A stretch of DNA of 64,000 bases from Polaribacter marinus (GTDB taxonomy: Bacteria; Bacteroidota; Bacteroidia; Flavobacteriales; Flavobacteriaceae), in contig NZ_JAKQYM010000001.1 of the NCBI RefSeq assembly GCF_022662535.1, positions 310,001 through 374,000 of the forward strand, in the 5' to 3' direction. The position numbers and the translations under genes were made by a program. Below the pieces are notes generated by a model. It was not told where the DNA came from and did not search any database. It saw only the letters and a list, made by a program, of their open reading frames with translations. Below are positions 7,938-16,184 of the stretch, piece by piece; the first letter of the stretch is position 1, and each line of letters opens with the position of its first letter.

Positions 7938-10415
7938 TTATTTTAGCTTATCAGAATTTAATAAGAAAACTGCATTTGCTACAAACAGTTTTCCGTTTTC
8001 CCAAAAAGACCTAAATAAAGGATTGTCTACCATATAAATAATACTTCCTCTTCCTGTTTTTTGTTCTCCAAATAACAAAGATTCTGGTACATTTTTTACA
8101 GCTTTACTTCCTGCATAACCAGACACATTTTTAGTTTTACTATCAAAATAACCAACATTGAATCCTTCTTTTAAAAAGTTGTACGAGGTTCCACTTAGTT
8201 TTAAAGAAAAGTATTCTTTACCGTAACCAAAAGCTAATGGATGAGTATTGTCTAAGGTACTTTTAAAAATACTTCCTGTAATTAAATTTGCAACATTTTT
8301 TCGTTCTTTATTGGCATAAGGAGTTAGATTGACATCTTTTGTTGTCGTATTTGATTTTTTCTTTTTTAAAGAAAATCCGTCTTTATTGGCAAAACTATTT
8401 AAAGCATTTCCAATGGTAATTAAAGTACCTCCAGAACGCGTCCATTTTTTTATTTTATCTAAAGTAGTTTTTGTAAGTACGCTACCATAATATCCATTTG
8501 GTAAAATAATTACGTCGAATTTTGAAAAATCTAAATAGTTAAAATTTTCTGAGTTAATATTGGTTATTGGATAGTGTAATTGGGTTTCAAAGAAATGCCA
8601 AATTTCCCCAAAACTTAAAGAAGAAGTTCCTTTACCAGATAAAACAGCGATATTTTGTTTGTTGATTGGTTTTACAGATGAGGAACCAAAATCTAATCCA
8701 GCACTTACAAAACCAGAAGAAACTGAGGTTAAATTTCTTTTATGTTTGTTGGCAAGATCAATCAATTTATCATCAAAATGTGGATTTTTATTATCATTTC
8801 TTAAAATGATAAGTGTTCCTCTATCATAAGATTCTCCGCCAATAGAAAAAGGTTTTTCTGTAAACCTTGGTGTAATATTGTGTTGTAACAAATCTCCTAA
8901 AAAAGTAGCATCAACTAAACTGTTCCATTTAGAAAGGTAAGCGTATGCATTTTTATCAATACTATTCTTAGTAGTATTGATTATATTGTTCTTAGAAGAG
9001 TTAACTTTAGTTTTAGAGGCAATTGCTTCTAAGCCATAAGCATAAGGTAATGACCAAGCTGTGATGTCGTAAGTTAAAGAATCTGTTAATTTTGCATTTG
9101 GTTCAAAAAGAGCTTTAACCATTTTTCCTTTTGGTTGATCAGTATGAATTATCAAATCACTTTTTGTAATGGCTAATTTTCCTTCTTTTTGTGTACTGTA
9201 CAGAAAACCTTTTACTGTCCCTTTTTTTCCTTCTTCAAATCTAATTTCGTGGGTTTTTAGCAATTGTTTTAAACTATTTACCTTGTCTTCATTGCTGTTT
9301 TTTAAGACATAACTTTTATAGGTTAAAGAGCTGTTATTAAAATATTTTTTAAACTCACTATTTAACTTTTTGGCATTTTTAAATGAAATTTCTATGGTTG
9401 ACAAACCTGTTGTAAGGTGATGAATTGCTCTGTCTTTTAAAGTTAAAACTTCACCTTCATCAGTTTTAATTCCTAAACCAGCACGTCCATGACCTGCTTG
9501 CTCGTATGTCATTCCTATTGCTCCCATAAAAGTTGGATATGTATCTCCATAACTTGGATATAACAAATCAAAACTTTCTTTTGTAAAGTACAACCAACCT
9601 TCTTTGTCAAAATATTTAGCATGATTTTTCCCTATTTGAGTTTGAAAATCGAGCTGCCAATCAGAAATAATTTCATGAAAAGGTTCTGCAGCAGGCGCAA
9701 AATAATATGGACTATTAATACCTTGTTCGTGAAAATCTACATGAACATGCGGCATCCATTTATTATACATTTTTATTCTTTGTTGAGATTCTACCTGAGT
9801 TGCCCAAGCCCAATCTCTATTTAAGTCAAATAAATAATGGTTTGGTCTTCCAGATGGCCAAGGCTCTGAATGCTCTTTTGCTTCTTGAATTACATTATAA
9901 GGTGTGCTTTTTACTTGGTTATACCAATTGACATATCTGTCTCTTCCATCTGGATTTACACAAGGGTCTATAATAACAATAGTGTTTTTTAACCATGATT
10001 TCTTCTTTGTAACTAACTCATATAATGTTAACATAGAGGCTTCTGTACTAGAAGCTTCGTTTCCATGTACGTTATAACTTAGCCAAACAATAGCAATTTT
10101 GTTGTCAGAATTACCACTACTAATTCCCGCTTGAGAAAGATTAGATTTTCTAATGTTTTCTAGATGATCTATATTTTCTTTAGAAGAAATATAAGAAAGA
10201 TATAAAGGTCTATGCTCATAGGTTTCTCCATATTTTTCTAAGTTTACATTCGATAAGTTTTTGCTTATATATTTAAAATAATCAATAACTTTATGATGTC
10301 TTGTAAAACGAGAACCAATTTCATAACCTAAAAATTCTGAAGGAGATTTTATTTCTTGAGAGAAAATATTAGTTGCTATTAATAATACAACTATAAAAAA
10401 GGATTTAATTTTCAT
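7938..10415 (-). CDS. M14 zinc carboxypeptidase with C-terminal GATase-like domain
   Basis: Exported metallopeptidase of 825 aa with a signal peptide (1-20, ending IFSQ). The M14 fold is shown by the HxxE zinc motif (NVHGNEAS, His117 and Glu120), NPDGRDR at 154-160, and a distal zinc histidine in DFHEQG (about His229). The second half ends in a glutamine-amidotransferase-like domain (about 600-820: VIILPNGYYG, KKWTRSGGTLITIG), seen in large flavobacterial M14 enzymes and probably structural. It likely trims peptides in the periplasm or at the surface, but substrate preference cannot be read. A paralogue of nearly equal length (830 aa) lies at 52998-55490. It stands alone, convergent with the propeller unit. 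Confidence 0.9.
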   Translation of the reverse strand: MKIKSFFIVVLLIATNIFSQEIKSPSEFLGYEIGSRFTRHHKVIDYFKYISKNLSNVNLEKYGETYEHRPLYLSYISSKENIDHLENIRKSNLSQAGISSGNSDNKIAIVWLSYNVHGNEASSTEASMLTLYELVTKKKSWLKNTIVIIDPCVNPDGRDRYVNWYNQVKSTPYNVIQEAKEHSEPWPSGRPNHYLFDLNRDWAWATQVESQQRIKMYNKWMPHVHVDFHEQGINSPYYFAPAAEPFHEIISDWQLDFQTQIGKNHAKYFDKEGWLYFTKESFDLLYPSYGDTYPTFMGAIGMTYEQAGHGRAGLGIKTDEGEVLTLKDRAIHHLTTGLSTIEISFKNAKKLNSEFKKYFNNSSLTYKSYVLKNSNEDKVNSLKQLLKTHEIRFEEGKKGTVKGFLYSTQKEGKLAITKSDLIIHTDQPKGKMVKALFEPNAKLTDSLTYDITAWSLPYAYGLEAIASKTKVNSSKNNIINTTKNSIDKNAYAYLSKWNSLVDATFLGDLLQHNITPRFTEKPFSIGGESYDRGTLIILRNDNKNPHFDDKLIDLANKHKRNLTSVSSGFVSAGLDFGSSSVKPINKQNIAVLSGKGTSSLSFGEIWHFFETQLHYPITNINSENFNYLDFSKFDVIILPNGYYGSVLTKTTLDKIKKWTRSGGTLITIGNALNSFANKDGFSLKKKKSNTTTKDVNLTPYANKERKNVANLITGSIFKSTLDNTHPLAFGYGKEYFSLKLSGTSYNFLKEGFNVGYFDSKTKNVSGYAGSKAVKNVPESLLFGEQKTGRGSIIYMVDNPLFRSFWENGKLFVANAVFLLNSDKLK

Positions 10416-10611
10416 GTAAAATAGAGTTTGAAAACCAAAAGTAAGAATATATTTTTTTGTTTTTCAGTAGTTTGAATCTTTATCGTGTTAAAAGTTTGTT
10501 AGATTGAATTTAGCTTTACGACTAAGGGTAAATTATTCGTATTTTTATCAAAAATTAATTAAGCTACATGAATTCTATATTAGACTCTGATTGTTGCCAA
10601 AACGGTGCAAT

Positions 10612-12204
10612 ATGAAAGTAACACATATACCATTTCAAAAAACCGGATTTTTCTCTAAAACAATGATTGATTATTTAGAGCAAAAAGAATCTATACAACC
10701 ATTTTATAATAATTTCCCCGATTTAACAGGGTTTCATAACCAGATTGAAGAAAAACAGCAATCGTTTGGCTTACAAACTAGATTAACTTTGGTAAGTGCT
10801 TTAAAAAAGCAATATAAAGCTGTCAATATTTCAGAAGAAACTTTAGCGAATATAAATTTACTTAAACAACAGCAAACATTTACGGTAACAACAGGGCATC
10901 AATTAAATTTATTTACAGGACCACTGTATTTTTTATATAAAATAATTTCTACCATTAATTTATGCGAAGAGTTAACTTCTAAATTTCCGGAACAAAATTT
11001 TGTGCCTATTTATTGGATGGCGACAGAAGATCATGATTTTGATGAAATCAATTATTTTAATTTTAAAGGAAAAAAAGTAAAATGGAATAGAGAAGACGGG
11101 GGAGCTGTAGGTAGATTTTCTACGGAAGGTTTACAAGATGTTTTTGAAGTTTTTTCGAATCAATTAGGAAATTCTAAAAATGCGAATGAATTAAAAGAAT
11201 TATTTTTTAAAGGATATTTACATCACAACAATTTAGCAGATGCTACAAGGTATATTGCTAATGAATTGTTTGGGAAATATGGATTGGTAATTCTAGATGG
11301 AGATGATGTTGATTTAAAAAAAATATTTATCCCAATTGTTAAAGATGAGTTAGAACATAAGACTTCTTTTAAAGAAGTTTCTAAAACAATTACAGAATTA
11401 GAAAAAGCATACAAAATTCAAGTTAACCCTAGAGAAATAAACTTATTTTATTTAGGTGAAAATTTTCGTGAACGAATAATTTTTGAAGGTGGAATATACA
11501 AAGTAAATAATACAGGTATTACTTTTTCTAAAGAAGAAATTTTACAAGAAGTAGATAAAAACCCGTTAGCTTTTTCTCCAAATGTAATTATGAGACCATT
11601 GTATCAAGAAGTAATTTTACCCAACCTTTGTTATCTTGGAGGAGGTGGAGAAATTGCATATTGGTTAGAATTAAAAGCATATTTTGAAAAAGTAAAGATT
11701 CCATTTCCTATTTTACTATTGCGAAACTCTGTACAAGTTATTTCAGAAAAACAAGAAAGAAAACTTACAAATTTAGAAATTTCTTTAGAAGAAGTATTTT
11801 TAAATCAATTTGAATTATTATCTAAAAAGGTAATCGAGAATTCAGAAATTAAAGTCAATTTTAAAGAAAAAAGAAGTTATTTAGAACAATATTTTTTAGA
11901 GTTAAAAGAAGTTGCCAAAAAAACAGATGTTTCTTTTATAAACGCAGTAAATGCACAAGAAAAAAAACAAATTAATGGATTAGAGAATCTTGAAAAACGT
12001 TTGTTAAAAGCAGAAAAAAGAAGGCAAAAAGATTTAGTTGATAGAATTACAGAATTGCAAAATCAATTATTACCAAATCAAAGTTTAGAAGAAAGACAGC
12101 GTAATTTTTCTGAATATTATTTAGAGTATGGAGATTCTTTTATTGATGTTTTAAAATCTACTTTAAAACCAATGTTGTTAGAGTTTACGATAATAACTTT
12201 GTAA
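10612..12204 (+). CDS. bshC: bacillithiol biosynthesis cysteine-adding enzyme BshC
   Basis: Putative ligase for the last step of bacillithiol synthesis, adding cysteine to glucosamine-malate. The family start is clear (VTHIPFQKTGFFSKTMIDYL), as are the Rossmann-like core with TVTTGHQLNLFTGPLYFLYK and MATEDHDFDEINYF, and the long C-terminal coiled coil (about 400-510). At 530 aa from the ATG at 10612 the length is typical. An in-frame TTG pair at 10591 would add seven residues not expected for the family, so the ATG was preferred. The second TPR/LuxR regulator begins 10 bases after its stop. No other bacillithiol gene (bshA, bshB) is in the window. Confidence 0.93.
   Translation: MKVTHIPFQKTGFFSKTMIDYLEQKESIQPFYNNFPDLTGFHNQIEEKQQSFGLQTRLTLVSALKKQYKAVNISEETLANINLLKQQQTFTVTTGHQLNLFTGPLYFLYKIISTINLCEELTSKFPEQNFVPIYWMATEDHDFDEINYFNFKGKKVKWNREDGGAVGRFSTEGLQDVFEVFSNQLGNSKNANELKELFFKGYLHHNNLADATRYIANELFGKYGLVILDGDDVDLKKIFIPIVKDELEHKTSFKEVSKTITELEKAYKIQVNPREINLFYLGENFRERIIFEGGIYKVNNTGITFSKEEILQEVDKNPLAFSPNVIMRPLYQEVILPNLCYLGGGGEIAYWLELKAYFEKVKIPFPILLLRNSVQVISEKQERKLTNLEISLEEVFLNQFELLSKKVIENSEIKVNFKEKRSYLEQYFLELKEVAKKTDVSFINAVNAQEKKQINGLENLEKRLLKAEKRRQKDLVDRITELQNQLLPNQSLEERQRNFSEYYLEYGDSFIDVLKSTLKPMLLEFTIITL
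12194..12201 (+). promoter_or_regulatory. -7 promoter box (TAACTTTG) for the second TPR/LuxR regulator
   Basis: TAACTTTG fits TAnnTTTG and has a TTG 16 bases upstream (12175-12177). It lies inside the last codons of bshC. Transcription would begin near 12208, which favours the downstream TTG at 12238 as start codon, or the gene may also be read through from bshC. Confidence 0.4.
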
Positions 12205-12213
12205 ATTAGGCTT

Positions 12214-13785
12214 TTGTATTATTCTAAATTTTTAAAGTTGAATATTAAAGGGGCTTATTTATTTCTTATTATTTTAATTTTTTTTAATTGTTCTCATAAG
12301 AATAGCATTAATGAGATAACGATAGGTAACTTAGAAGAAAAAATTGACGAAGCATTTTTAGATTCAGAAATATATGATAAAACGGAGACTTTAATTCCTG
12401 TTTTATTTTTTATCGATAGAAACAATATTATTATCAAAGATTCATGTGTTTTAAGTAAAGTATATCATTTAAAGGCAATAAGAAATTATACTTTAAGTGA
12501 AACAGATAACCTTTTAGAAAACACAAAACAAGGAATTATTATAGCAGAAAAATGCGATAAATATGTTGTAAAAACTGCTCTTAATAACCTTTTAGGTATT
12601 TTCTTTCGTGGAAAGAAAGATTACAGATCAGCAATAAACTATTATAATAAAGCCATTTTTTATGGTGAAAAAAATAATGACAAACAATTTGTAGTAGATA
12701 CTTATTTTAGTCTTTGTCAGGTACATGCTAATAAAAAAGATTGGAATGACGTTTTAATAAATGCAGAAAAAGGAATTGCTGCCATTGAAAAAAGCAATTC
12801 AAAATTATCAAGATTAAAATATTTTCACACTTTTTTAGCGCAAGCTTATACAAATTTAGAAGAATATAATTTAGCAAAGATTCATTTATCAAATGCAATC
12901 GATCTTACAGAGAAATCTAGAAAGAGAAATGTTCCAGACGACATTTTAAAGTCATACAGGGCAATATATATAATTTATGCGGAATTAAATAAAAAACAAA
13001 ATAATTTTGATTTGGCTTATCAATTTATGAAATCTTCAGATTCATTACTTGTTTTAAAAAATCAAATAGAAAAAGAGAAAAACAGTATTTTTTTAAATAC
13101 GGAGTCTTCTCTAGAGAAAGAACTATTTAACACTAATAATAAAGTTATTTTTAACCATAAAATAATTATAATTGGAAGTATTCTATTTTTATTGATTAGT
13201 TTCTTTTTTATATTTAAAAGTCATCAATTTTCTAATAAACTGAAAAAGACTTTAAGTGAAAAAAAAGAATTAAATACAAAACTTCTGAGTAATTTTGATG
13301 CATTAGAAGAAACAAATAATGGATTAATAGCTAAAAATGAAGAGATAGCGTCTCTATTAAAATTTAATGAGCAAACATTATTAACAAAAACCTTAAAAAT
13401 TTCTAATTATAAAGATGCTGTTAATAATGTTATAAAAAATATAAATAAACTTATAGAGCAAAAAGAAAATATTAAAAGTGTAAAAATGCATTCTGTAAAT
13501 AGGTCTTTACAGCAAATTATTTCTGAAGAGGATTTTTGGATAGACTTTAAAATTCAGTTTAAAAAGAATAGACCAGAATTTTTCGATAAATTGTTAGAGA
13601 GATTACCAACTTTAACAGTAACAGAACAAAAACATTGTGCGTATATAGCTGTAAATTTAAAAAGTAAAGAAGTTGCAAATATTTTAAATTTATCACCAAG
13701 AAGTGTAGAAACTACGAGGTATAGAATTAAGAAAAAATTAAAAATTGAGAACGAAACTTTACAAGAATTCTTAAGTAAGTTGTAA
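12214..13785 (+). CDS. second TPR regulator with LuxR-type helix-turn-helix, lipoprotein-like N-terminus
   Basis: Paralogue in architecture of the regulator at 1878-3470, 523 aa. It has an N-terminal hydrophobic signal ending FFNCSHKNS (lipobox-like Cys about 26), TPR repeats at about 65-290 (YYNKAIFYGEKNND and similar), a membrane segment at about 311-330, a coiled coil at 340-400, and a C-terminal LuxR-type HTH (SKEVANILNLSPRSVETTRY). It would place sensing outside and DNA binding inside the inner membrane. Only TTG starts are available, at 12214 or 12238. The second fits the promoter box better and leaves a shorter signal. A hairpin follows the stop, then an AGTAGTT direct repeat. No T9SS target gene lies beside it, unlike the first copy. 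Confidence 0.8.
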   Translation: MYYSKFLKLNIKGAYLFLIILIFFNCSHKNSINEITIGNLEEKIDEAFLDSEIYDKTETLIPVLFFIDRNNIIIKDSCVLSKVYHLKAIRNYTLSETDNLLENTKQGIIIAEKCDKYVVKTALNNLLGIFFRGKKDYRSAINYYNKAIFYGEKNNDKQFVVDTYFSLCQVHANKKDWNDVLINAEKGIAAIEKSNSKLSRLKYFHTFLAQAYTNLEEYNLAKIHLSNAIDLTEKSRKRNVPDDILKSYRAIYIIYAELNKKQNNFDLAYQFMKSSDSLLVLKNQIEKEKNSIFLNTESSLEKELFNTNNKVIFNHKIIIIGSILFLLISFFFIFKSHQFSNKLKKTLSEKKELNTKLLSNFDALEETNNGLIAKNEEIASLLKFNEQTLLTKTLKISNYKDAVNNVIKNINKLIEQKENIKSVKMHSVNRSLQQIISEEDFWIDFKIQFKKNRPEFFDKLLERLPTLTVTEQKHCAYIAVNLKSKEVANILNLSPRSVETTRYRIKKKLKIENETLQEFLSKL

Positions 13786-13788
13786 AAT

Positions 13789-13823
13789 AAATGCCATTTT
13801 AAAGATATTCTAAAATGGCATTT
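13789..13823 (+). terminator. hairpin after the second TPR/LuxR regulator
   Basis: AAATGCCATTTTA and TAAAATGGCATTT form a perfect 13-bp stem 3 bases after the stop codon. The T-run after it is short, so termination is likely but not certain. Confidence 0.65.
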
Positions 13824-13889
13824 ATATAGAAAATTGGGGGAAATTAATATACACTCAAATTTAAGGAATCATATTGCTTTTTTTCGCAT

Positions 13890-13911
13890 ATGTAGTAGTT
13901 ATGTAGTATAG
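13890..13911 (+). promoter_or_regulatory. 11-bp-period direct repeat (ATGTAGTA), candidate operator
   Basis: ATGTAGTAGTT at 13890-13900 is followed directly by ATGTAGTATAG at 13901-13911. The half-site AGTAGTT and the 11-base period match the repeat at 3571-3591. In both places a CACTTT and then TATA follow within about 15 bases. Downstream there is only rlmF, 160 bases away, and an 18-codon hydrophobic frame at 13930-13986 that I do not call a gene. Confidence 0.4.
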
Positions 13912-14071
13912 GTAGCTACACTTTTTATAATGGATTATTATTTTATATTATTGATTTTTAGTGTTTTATGTTTTTTTTGTATGTGAAGTGTTTTTTTTGA
14001 GTTAAAAATAATTGAAGTAATTTTTAAAAGTGAATTTCACTTTAAAATAAACAAGAATTAAGATTGAATAG

Positions 14072-14926
14072 ATGAAAGATAAAGGTTTACATCCCAAAAA
14101 TAAATTTAAAAAAGGATATGATTTTGATACATTAATTAAACAAAATCCACTTTTAAAAGAATATGTTTCAGAAAATAAATATGGAGTTACAACCATTGAT
14201 TTTTTTGACCCAAAAGCAGTAAAAGAACTGAATAAAGCATTATTGTTTTCTTTTGAAAAAATTACTGTTTGGGGTTTTCCTGATGAAAATTTATGTCCGC
14301 CAATTCCTGGACGTTTAGATTATATTCATCATTTAGCAGATTTACTTTCATTAAAAGAAAATATAAAAATCCTTGATATTGGTACTGGGGCAACCTGTAT
14401 TTACCCGTTGTTAGGAGTTGCAGTATATGATTGGAATTTTGTAGCAACAGATATTGACTTAGATTCTCTAGATACCGCACAAGATATTATAGATGATAAT
14501 GGATTAGAATCAAAAATTGTATTACGTCAACAATTTGATGAAAACCATATTTTAAAAGGAATTTTAGAAGAAGGAGATTCTTTTTCAGCAACAATGTGTA
14601 ATCCACCTTTTTACAAATCTGCAGAAGAAGCACAAGGTGCTAATAGAAGAAAAACTAGAAATTTAGGAAATAACGCTGTTAGAAATTTTTCTGGAAATAA
14701 TAATGAATTGTGGTATGTTGGAGGAGAAAAAGCATTTCTTCATAATTATTTGTACGAGAGTTCTTTGTTTAAAGAGAAAAGTAAATGGTTTACAAGTCTA
14801 GTTTCTAAAAAGGAAAATGTTGAAAGTTTAGAGAAATCATCAAAAAAACTCGGAGCAAAAGAATTTAAAGTAATTCCAATGAGTCAAGGAAATAAAGTTA
14901 CAAGAATTGTTGCGTGGAGGTTTTAA
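14072..14926 (+). CDS. rlmF: 23S rRNA (adenine-1618-N6)-methyltransferase RlmF
   Basis: SAM-dependent methyltransferase that makes m6A at position 1618 of 23S rRNA. The family start (LHPKNKFKKGYDFDTLI), the SAM-binding strand ILDIGTGATCIYPLLG at about 108-123 and the catalytic NPPF of N6-adenine methylases (CNPPFYKSAEEA, near 178) are all present. The length of 284 aa is within the family range. Its stop overlaps the end of the convergent membrane-protein gene by 4 bases. The 286-base gap before it holds the hairpin and direct repeat described separately, with no clear promoter box of its own. Confidence 0.94.
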   Translation: MKDKGLHPKNKFKKGYDFDTLIKQNPLLKEYVSENKYGVTTIDFFDPKAVKELNKALLFSFEKITVWGFPDENLCPPIPGRLDYIHHLADLLSLKENIKILDIGTGATCIYPLLGVAVYDWNFVATDIDLDSLDTAQDIIDDNGLESKIVLRQQFDENHILKGILEEGDSFSATMCNPPFYKSAEEAQGANRRKTRNLGNNAVRNFSGNNNELWYVGGEKAFLHNYLYESSLFKEKSKWFTSLVSKKENVESLEKSSKKLGAKEFKVIPMSQGNKVTRIVAWRF

Positions 14927-15525
14927 TTATAAACAATATCTTCAATTTTAAATTTTTTACAAATAAAATGTAAAATTGTGTAAACTAACATATGTACAAA
15001 AACTAAACAAATGAAAGCATATAGAGGGACACCTAAAATTTGGTAGGGCCAATAATAAGTCCAAACACCTAAATATATTGTAATAACTTCACCAAATGCA
15101 GGTAAAACTATTGCTAATAAGATAGCTAACAAAATTTTATTTTTTGTGGTTTTAGATTTTAAAAAAGGTATTAAGTTGCGTTCTAATTTATACAAATAAT
15201 GAAAAGCAAGCATCCAAGCAAAAGGTAGCCAAAGGGGGAGTTCTCGTGTAACTTCGTGGTATTCCCAATATCCATTTGTTACTCCCCAAGTTTCACCAAC
15301 AATTCCACCAAAACCGGTTAATAGCATTCCTATTAGTAACAACCAATTTTTACTAGTTTTGGGTTTTATAATTTCTTTGTAAATATTATGAAATATTTTA
15401 AGAAGTAAAATACCTGCAATTACAGCATCGTATTTTTTTAAATAACCAATAAAAATACCTGCTATTATTAGTTTTATAAGTGATTTTACAATTTCTGTAA
15501 AAAAAAGTTTTTGGTTAGTAATCAT
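14923..15525 (-). CDS. multi-pass membrane protein, family not recognised
   Basis: A 200-aa hydrophobic protein with about five or six membrane segments. The most distinctive part is in the middle (residues about 70-115): GGIVGETWGVTNGYWEYHE, then LPLWLPFAWMLAFHYLY, rich in Trp, Glu and Tyr that could line a membrane pocket. The C-terminus has two more helices and a basic tail (CKKFKIEDIVYN). I do not recognise the family. Integral-membrane enzymes of lipid or carotenoid metabolism sometimes look like this, but there is no evidence beyond the general pattern. It is monocistronic and convergent with rlmF. Confidence 0.7.
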   Translation of the reverse strand: MITNQKLFFTEIVKSLIKLIIAGIFIGYLKKYDAVIAGILLLKIFHNIYKEIIKPKTSKNWLLLIGMLLTGFGGIVGETWGVTNGYWEYHEVTRELPLWLPFAWMLAFHYLYKLERNLIPFLKSKTTKNKILLAILLAIVLPAFGEVITIYLGVWTYYWPYQILGVPLYAFICLVFVHMLVYTILHFICKKFKIEDIVYN

Positions 15526-15627
15526 TTAGAAATTTATCTAACGATAAAAGTAATGATTTCTGTTATTAAATAATCAATCAAAAACTAAAAAGAATTGAGT
15601 TTGATAAAGATGCTTTTTTATAAAAAA

Positions 15628-15656
15628 AAAACCGAAGCAAAGTGCTTCGGTTTTTA
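15628..15656 (-). terminator. terminator of the BON-LysM gene
   Basis: On the minus strand AAACCGAAGCA pairs with TGCTTCGGTTT around a three-base loop and is followed by a run of nine T. It lies 20 bases after the stop of the BON-LysM gene. Confidence 0.88.
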
Positions 15657-15675
15657 AACTCTTTTTTAATATTTC

Positions 15676-16050
15676 TTATAAATTAGGAATCACTAATTCT
15701 TGACCAGGATGTATCACATCTGGGTTTTTTAAAATATTTGTATTTGCTTTAAAAATAGCTGTATATTTCATTGCATTTCCGTAATATTTTTTAGCTATTT
15801 TCCCTAAAGTTTCTCCACTTTTAACGGTATGATTTGCATAAACACTAGTATCGGCAACTTTAATGTCAGCTATAATATCTGTAGGGGTTTCTCCTCCATT
15901 TTTTTTTATTTCATCCCAAAGAAGGTTTTTTTCGTATTGATTCTTTGCTGTTCCAAGTATATGTAGTTTACCATTTTCTTCTTTTACATCACCATTTTGA
16001 ATATTTAATTCTTGTCCTAAGTTTAATACACTTTGATATTTCGTTTTCAT
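15676..16050 (-). CDS. BON-LysM peptidoglycan-binding protein
   Basis: A 124-aa protein with a BON-like N-terminal half (about 15-70: VKEENGKLHILGTAKNQYEKNLLW) and one LysM domain (about 74-123: HTVKSGETLGKIAKKYYGN, then HPGQELVIPNL). This is the YgaU/Kbp layout. There is no signal peptide, so like Kbp of E. coli it may be cytoplasmic and linked to potassium or stress responses; peptidoglycan contact is only assumed from the LysM domain. The name lysM is used loosely in databases, so no symbol is given. It is flanked by terminators on both sides and is a single-gene unit. Confidence 0.88.
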   Translation of the reverse strand: MKTKYQSVLNLGQELNIQNGDVKEENGKLHILGTAKNQYEKNLLWDEIKKNGGETPTDIIADIKVADTSVYANHTVKSGETLGKIAKKYYGNAMKYTAIFKANTNILKNPDVIHPGQELVIPNL

Positions 16051-16087
16051 ATTTATATTTTTATACTATTTTAGTATTTAAATGTAC

Positions 16088-16115
16088 AAAAAAACCGAAG
16101 TGATTCACTTCGATT
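16088..16115 (-). terminator. terminator of lpdA
   Basis: CGAAGTGA and TCACTTCG pair, with a run of seven T on the minus strand immediately after. It is 70 bases beyond the lpdA stop and upstream of the BON-LysM gene, separating the two. Confidence 0.75.
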
Positions 16116-16184
16116 TTCGATTAATGTATTGTTTCTATAGATGAAATTCTTTGTAAAGTACTCACAAATAACAAAAAAAGTTTT

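Noticed and set aside
10465-10474. Single AGTAGTTT between the first M14 gene and bshC
   Set aside because: No second copy at an 11-base distance, so it is not counted as an operator.
13930-13986. 18-codon hydrophobic frame downstream of the orphan AGTAGTT repeat
   Set aside because: Too short and of low complexity in a T-rich stretch; could be chance.
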